Shown here one piece after another: positions 5,946 to 9,006 of a DNA stretch of 9,006 nt; within the stretch, counting starts at the first letter, position 1; every line of letters starts with the position of its first letter. The notes below the pieces were generated by a model. The model searched no databases and had not been told where the DNA came from. It saw nothing but the letters and a program-made list of their open reading frames with translations. The translations under genes and the position numbers were made by a program. Location: NCBI GenBank assembly GCA_004322375.1, contig SCUC01000250.1, positions 1 to 9,006 on the forward strand, given 5' to 3'. The stretch is from Bacteroidota bacterium (GTDB taxonomy: Bacteria; Bacteroidota; Ignavibacteria; UBA10030; SZUA-254).

Positions 5946-6467
5946 ATGCCATCCCTTCGACGAAGAGTCCTCCGCGAAAAAGTAATGCAGGTGTTATATG
6001 CTACCGAAATTTCAAAGGAACCTCTTACCCTGACTTTAGACCATCAGCTCGGCGACATTCACCCGAAACCCAACGAAATTAAATTCATCAAAGAACTCTG
6101 CCAGGCTGTTGTTCAGCACGAAGTCGAGCTGGACCATCTTATCAAATCGAAAATCCAGCACTGGGAATTCGAGCGGCTTGCCTTGCTTGACAGAATTATC
6201 ATGCGCATGGCGTTAGGAGAATTGCTCTATTTCCCAGATATCCCCCCTAAAGTTTCCCTGAATGAAGCCATCGAGCTTGCAAAAGTGTATAGCACTCCCA
6301 ATAGCGGGACATTCATCAATGGAGTACTTGATGCTATCCGGCATGAACTGACTGAGCAAGGCTCCATCGTGAAAGAAGGAAGAGGACTTTTCGAAACAAG
6401 CGCGCACGACCGTGATGACGAAGACGATGATGATGTTCATTCTCATGGTCAACCGGGAGATTCATGA
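5946..6467 (+). CDS. nusB: Transcription antitermination factor NusB
   Basis: 173 residues; typical NusB proteins are about 140. NusB pairs with NusE (ribosomal protein S10), binds boxA RNA and supports antitermination of rRNA operons. Recognisable parts are the basic N-terminal RRRVLREKVMQVLYA, the core helix WEFERLALLDRIIMRMALGEL (73-93), and the hallmark VSLNEAIELAKVYS followed by FINGVLDAI (103-131). The extra length is a C-terminal tail (about 144-173), apparently disordered, with a His/Asp/Glu-rich run HDRDDEDDDDVHSH at 154-167. I see no precedent for its role. No Shine-Dalgarno site precedes the ATG; the 27-bp gap to leucine dehydrogenase is AT-rich. The TGA stop overlaps the ATG of the transporter gene (ATGA at 6464-6467), so the two are probably translationally coupled. 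Confidence 0.95.
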   Translation: MPSLRRRVLREKVMQVLYATEISKEPLTLTLDHQLGDIHPKPNEIKFIKELCQAVVQHEVELDHLIKSKIQHWEFERLALLDRIIMRMALGELLYFPDIPPKVSLNEAIELAKVYSTPNSGTFINGVLDAIRHELTEQGSIVKEGRGLFETSAHDRDDEDDDDVHSHGQPGDS

Positions 6468-7786
6468 AGTTATCCGCGAAGAGTGAACGCGGCGGCACTA
6501 CCACCGGTAAAGACCATCCATCATTAACCACAATATCGTTTTCCGGCAATAAACGAGAGGTCTTCTCATGGGCGTTATTCGATTTTGCCAATACCGCCTT
6601 TTATGTTCTCATCTTAGTTATTAGCTATCCTCTTTATTTTAAAGAAATAGTCGTACAAGACGACCAGAATTCTGATTTCCTTTGGGGGATAACGTTTAGC
6701 ATCTCTATGTCGCTGGTAGCGCTAATTTCTCCAATTCTCGGTGCAGCCGCCGATCGGGGCGTATCAAAAAAAAAATTTTTAGCAACGTTTACTCTCCTCT
6801 GTATCCTTGCTACTGCAATGCTTTTTATGGTTGAAGCAGGCGCGATTGCCTTCGGTATGCTCCTGCTCATTCTTGCCAATATCGGGTTTGAAGCAGGACT
6901 TGTTTTCTATGACTCGTTCCTTCCGGATTTGACCTCTCAGAAACATTATGGAAGAATTTCCGGCTTCGGTTTCGCGATGGGATACGTCGGCTCGCTCGTA
7001 ACGCTCCTCGTTTCTCTTCCTCTTTTGAGCGGGGGATTTGCCGTGGAAAACCTGGGTAATATACGACTTAGCTTTCTACTTGCTGCGGGGATGTTTCTTC
7101 TCTTTGCCCTCCCATTATTTTTTTTTGTGAGAGAACGCTCTGGACGTCATCCCTTCACCCTGAGCATAGTGACTGCAGGCTACCGACAGGTCGCTCAGAC
7201 CATAAAGGAGATTTCCCGCTACAAAAATATTGGACGCTTTCTCCTCTCGTATTTCATCTATTTTGATGCTATTAATACGATAATTATTTTCTCGTCCATC
7301 TTTGCCCGTGAATCGCTGCACATGGAGATGACGGAAATTATTTTCTTTTTCGCCCTTGTTCAAACTTCGGCTATTGCCGGATCGTTGCTGTTCGGAATTC
7401 TTGCAGATACGTTCGGTCAAAAAAGAACCTTAAACCTCACGTTGTTACTATGGCTGGCAGTCGTTATAGCCGCATTTTTTGTGACATCAAAAATACCCTT
7501 TTTTGGAATCGGGATAGCGGCAGGAATTGCAATGGGATCTTCCCAATCCACAAGCCGCAGCCTGATGTCGGTTATTGTTCCACCTGTTAAGCGCACGGAA
7601 TTTTTCGGATTCTACTCCACGTTCGGAAAGGCATCGGCAATTTTAGGTCCCGTTCTTTTTGGTTATATTTCCTCGATGATCAACCAGCGTGCGGCTATAC
7701 TCTCCATAGGATTTTTGCTTCTTATTGGAATTATATTATTGCGCCCTGTGATAGAACAGCCCTATACAGAGGAACTCCACGCTTAA
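6464..7786 (+). CDS. MFS transporter, UMF1/Atg22-like family
   Basis: 440 residues with about 12 hydrophobic segments, an inner-membrane permease. After a polar N-terminus of about 35 residues comes WALFDFANTAFYVLI (36-50), the signature start of the UMF1/Atg22-like branch of the major facilitator superfamily. Further marks are the loop 2-3 motif GAAADRGVSKKK (93-104) and its second-half copy GILADTFGQKR (311-321), the segment YDSFLPDL...GRISGFGFAMGYVGS (149-177), and GSSQSTSRSLMS...FFGFYSTFGK (358-389). Relatives in fungi export amino acids from the vacuole. Bacterial members are mostly uncharacterised, so the substrate is unknown. The ATG overlaps the nusB stop codon, and the next in-frame Met lies after the first membrane segment, which supports this start. 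Location in a leucine dehydrogenase/nusB run is suggestive of amino acid transport but is not evidence for it. Confidence 0.85.
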   Translation: MKLSAKSERGGTTTGKDHPSLTTISFSGNKREVFSWALFDFANTAFYVLILVISYPLYFKEIVVQDDQNSDFLWGITFSISMSLVALISPILGAAADRGVSKKKFLATFTLLCILATAMLFMVEAGAIAFGMLLLILANIGFEAGLVFYDSFLPDLTSQKHYGRISGFGFAMGYVGSLVTLLVSLPLLSGGFAVENLGNIRLSFLLAAGMFLLFALPLFFFVRERSGRHPFTLSIVTAGYRQVAQTIKEISRYKNIGRFLLSYFIYFDAINTIIIFSSIFARESLHMEMTEIIFFFALVQTSAIAGSLLFGILADTFGQKRTLNLTLLLWLAVVIAAFFVTSKIPFFGIGIAAGIAMGSSQSTSRSLMSVIVPPVKRTEFFGFYSTFGKASAILGPVLFGYISSMINQRAAILSIGFLLLIGIILLRPVIEQPYTEELHA

Positions 7787-7843
7787 CTTTTCCGTTGTTT
7801 TTGTGAAGTATATATTTTTTATTGACTTTTTGAATCGCTCAGT

Positions 7844-8290
7844 ATGCAATTATTGATTGTTTTGCTCATGGTTTCGTTTATCAACCTATTTCCCGGCAAT
7901 GACAAGCCGAAACCCGTTGAAAATAAACATGTTACATTCAAAGCCTCCATCGTGGAAACATCTTTGAAAGCAGGCATGACCGGAACCCTGCAACTAACGC
8001 TGACGCCTACAAAAGGAATTCATATCAACCTCGATCCTCCGATGAATGTTATTATGGATTCGAGCGCATCCATTGGTAACGTTGAAAAGCTAACAATTCC
8101 TAAAAATGAGAAAACCGGGTATTTAGACGCATCGAAGCCTGTTACTCTCAAATTTAAACTGGCTGCTAACGTCAAACCCGGCAAGCTTAATCTTAAAGGC
8201 ACGTTCACGTATTTTTATTGCTCTGATGCCGAAGGCTGGTGCAACCGCTTCAAGCAGCCGATTGATGTGACTGTGACGGTTTCGAAATAA
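7844..8290 (+). CDS. Small exported protein resembling the DsbD N-terminal domain
   Basis: 148 residues. The first 16 or so (MQLLIVLLMVSFINLF) look like a signal peptide. The rest reads as a beta-sandwich: alternating strands (HVTFKASIVETSLKAGMTGTLQLTLTP, then KPVTLKFKLAANV) and a GTFTYFYCSDAEGWCNRFKQPI segment near the C-terminus with Cys126 and Cys133. A Cys pair six residues apart after an aromatic strand recalls the redox-active pair of the DsbD N-terminal (alpha) domain, which passes electrons to periplasmic DsbC or DsbG. Here the domain stands alone, without the transmembrane and thioredoxin domains of DsbD. The assignment rests on overall pattern and is tentative. It follows the transporter after 57 bp of AT-rich DNA with only a weak promoter-like match, and the LpxH-like gene begins 5 bp after its stop codon, so those two are probably co-transcribed. 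Confidence 0.75.
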   Translation: MQLLIVLLMVSFINLFPGNDKPKPVENKHVTFKASIVETSLKAGMTGTLQLTLTPTKGIHINLDPPMNVIMDSSASIGNVEKLTIPKNEKTGYLDASKPVTLKFKLAANVKPGKLNLKGTFTYFYCSDAEGWCNRFKQPIDVTVTVSK

Positions 8291-8295
8291 TTCTA

Positions 8296-9006
8296 ATGTC
8301 AAAAACATATTTTTTTTCTGACGTTCATCTCGGATTGGGCTCACAGGAAGAAGAGCGAAAAAAAGAAGAGCGCCTTCTCGCGTTTCTCGATGTTGTGATG
8401 AACGACGCCAACCAAATTTTTATTGTCGGCGATTTGTTTGATGCCTGGTTCGAGTATCGAACAGTCATCCCGAAAGGCTTTCACAGAACGCTGACAAAGC
8501 TCGAAGACCTCGTGCGAAAGAACATCACGGTTCATTACCTTGCCGGAAATCATGACTACTGGATGGGAAATTTTTTTAGCGATGAGCTTGGCGTTAAAAT
8601 TTATCATGAAGAATTTGAGGTAACGATAGATGGAAAACGAATCTTTCTCCACCACGGAGATGGGTTCGCGCATAACGATGCAGGGTACAGAATCTTAAAA
8701 AAAATCCTTCGTCACCCGTTTAATATCAAGCTCTATAAAATGCTTCACCCCGATATCGGTCTTTCGCTTGCGAAATCATCTTCTAAGAAAAGCCGTCATT
8801 ACACTTCCGGCAAGCACTACGGGGAAGAAGACGGCATGGTTTCCTTTGCACGAAAAATGCTCGCTCAAGGATTCGATGCTGTTATCATGGGGCATCGTCA
8901 TCAATCAACGTTCATGCAAATTGGCAACGGTGTCTATATTAATTTAGGTGATTGGATACATCATTATACGTATGCTGAACTCCATGATGGCGTTTTTCAA
9001 TTAAAA
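8296..9006 (+). CDS. lpxH: UDP-2,3-diacylglucosamine diphosphatase, LpxH-like (3' end outside window)
   Basis: 237 codons are open from ATG 8296 to the right edge with no stop, so only the last few residues are probably missing (E. coli LpxH has 240). It is a calcineurin-like metallophosphoesterase with the full metal set: SDVH (Asp9, His11), GDLFD (Asp46), GNHD (Asn85, His86), HHGD (His120) and GHRH (His200, His202). LpxH removes UMP from UDP-2,3-diacylglucosamine to give lipid X, the fourth step of lipid A synthesis at the inner face of the cytoplasmic membrane. The WFEYR that follows GDLFDA and the SRHYTSGKHYGEEDGM insert are typical of LpxH-like rather than general phosphoesterases. An LpxG/LpxH2-type paralogue or an uncharacterised UDP-sugar hydrolase remains possible. 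The start lies 5 bp after the preceding stop and has no Shine-Dalgarno site. Confidence 0.85.
   Translation, partial: MSKTYFFSDVHLGLGSQEEERKKEERLLAFLDVVMNDANQIFIVGDLFDAWFEYRTVIPKGFHRTLTKLEDLVRKNITVHYLAGNHDYWMGNFFSDELGVKIYHEEFEVTIDGKRIFLHHGDGFAHNDAGYRILKKILRHPFNIKLYKMLHPDIGLSLAKSSSKKSRHYTSGKHYGEEDGMVSFARKMLAQGFDAVIMGHRHQSTFMQIGNGVYINLGDWIHHYTYAELHDGVFQLK

Noticed and set aside
7787..7843. Promoter for the DsbD-like gene
   Set aside because: The best fit, TTG (7801-7803)-N19-TGACTTTT, matches only four of the six fixed -7 bases, so it is too weak to list.

Overview
The window looks like chromosomal DNA of a Gram-negative bacterium of the Bacteroidota/Chlorobiota/Ignavibacteriota (FCB) group. 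Three observations point this way. Three candidate promoters fit the Bacteroidota-type pattern TTG-N19-21-TAnnTTTG (upstream of acs, of the HicB-like gene and of leucine dehydrogenase). Most genes lack a clear Shine-Dalgarno site. The last gene is an LpxH-type lipid A enzyme, which implies an outer membrane. The phylum assignment is an inference and no finer rank can be supported.

Layout. (1) Bases 1-175 hold the 5' part of an AT-rich, unrecognised minus-strand ORF that runs off the left edge. (2) Bases 269-1609 encode an exported von Willebrand factor A (VWA) domain protein with an intact MIDAS. (3) Bases 1610-2555 form an AT-rich accessory strip. It holds a heptad-repeat array, a terminator hairpin, a nested inverted-repeat (MITE/REP-like) element of about 190 bp, an unknown Cys-rich small protein and an orphan HicB-like antitoxin. 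(4) Bases 2556-4451 (minus) encode acetyl-CoA synthetase with every acetate-pocket residue conserved. (5) The 366-bp divergent spacer 4452-4817 holds promoters for acs and leucine dehydrogenase and three different degenerate 7-bp-period arrays. (6) Bases 4818-9006 (plus) carry a co-directional run: leucine dehydrogenase, NusB, a UMF1/Atg22-like MFS transporter (ATGA overlap with nusB), a small exported DsbD-N-like protein, and an LpxH-like UDP-2,3-diacylglucosamine diphosphatase cut by the right edge.

How the genes fit together. Acs (acetate to acetyl-CoA) and leucine dehydrogenase (leucine to 2-oxoisocaproate) are divergently transcribed central-metabolism genes, so a shared control region is possible but unproven. 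NusB, LpxH and the transporter are housekeeping or envelope functions packed in a tight strand-consistent cluster. I see no defence system, prophage, CRISPR array or RNA gene. The least ordinary parts are the nested inverted repeat, the heptad arrays, and the HicB-like/Cys-rich gene pair that lacks a HicA.
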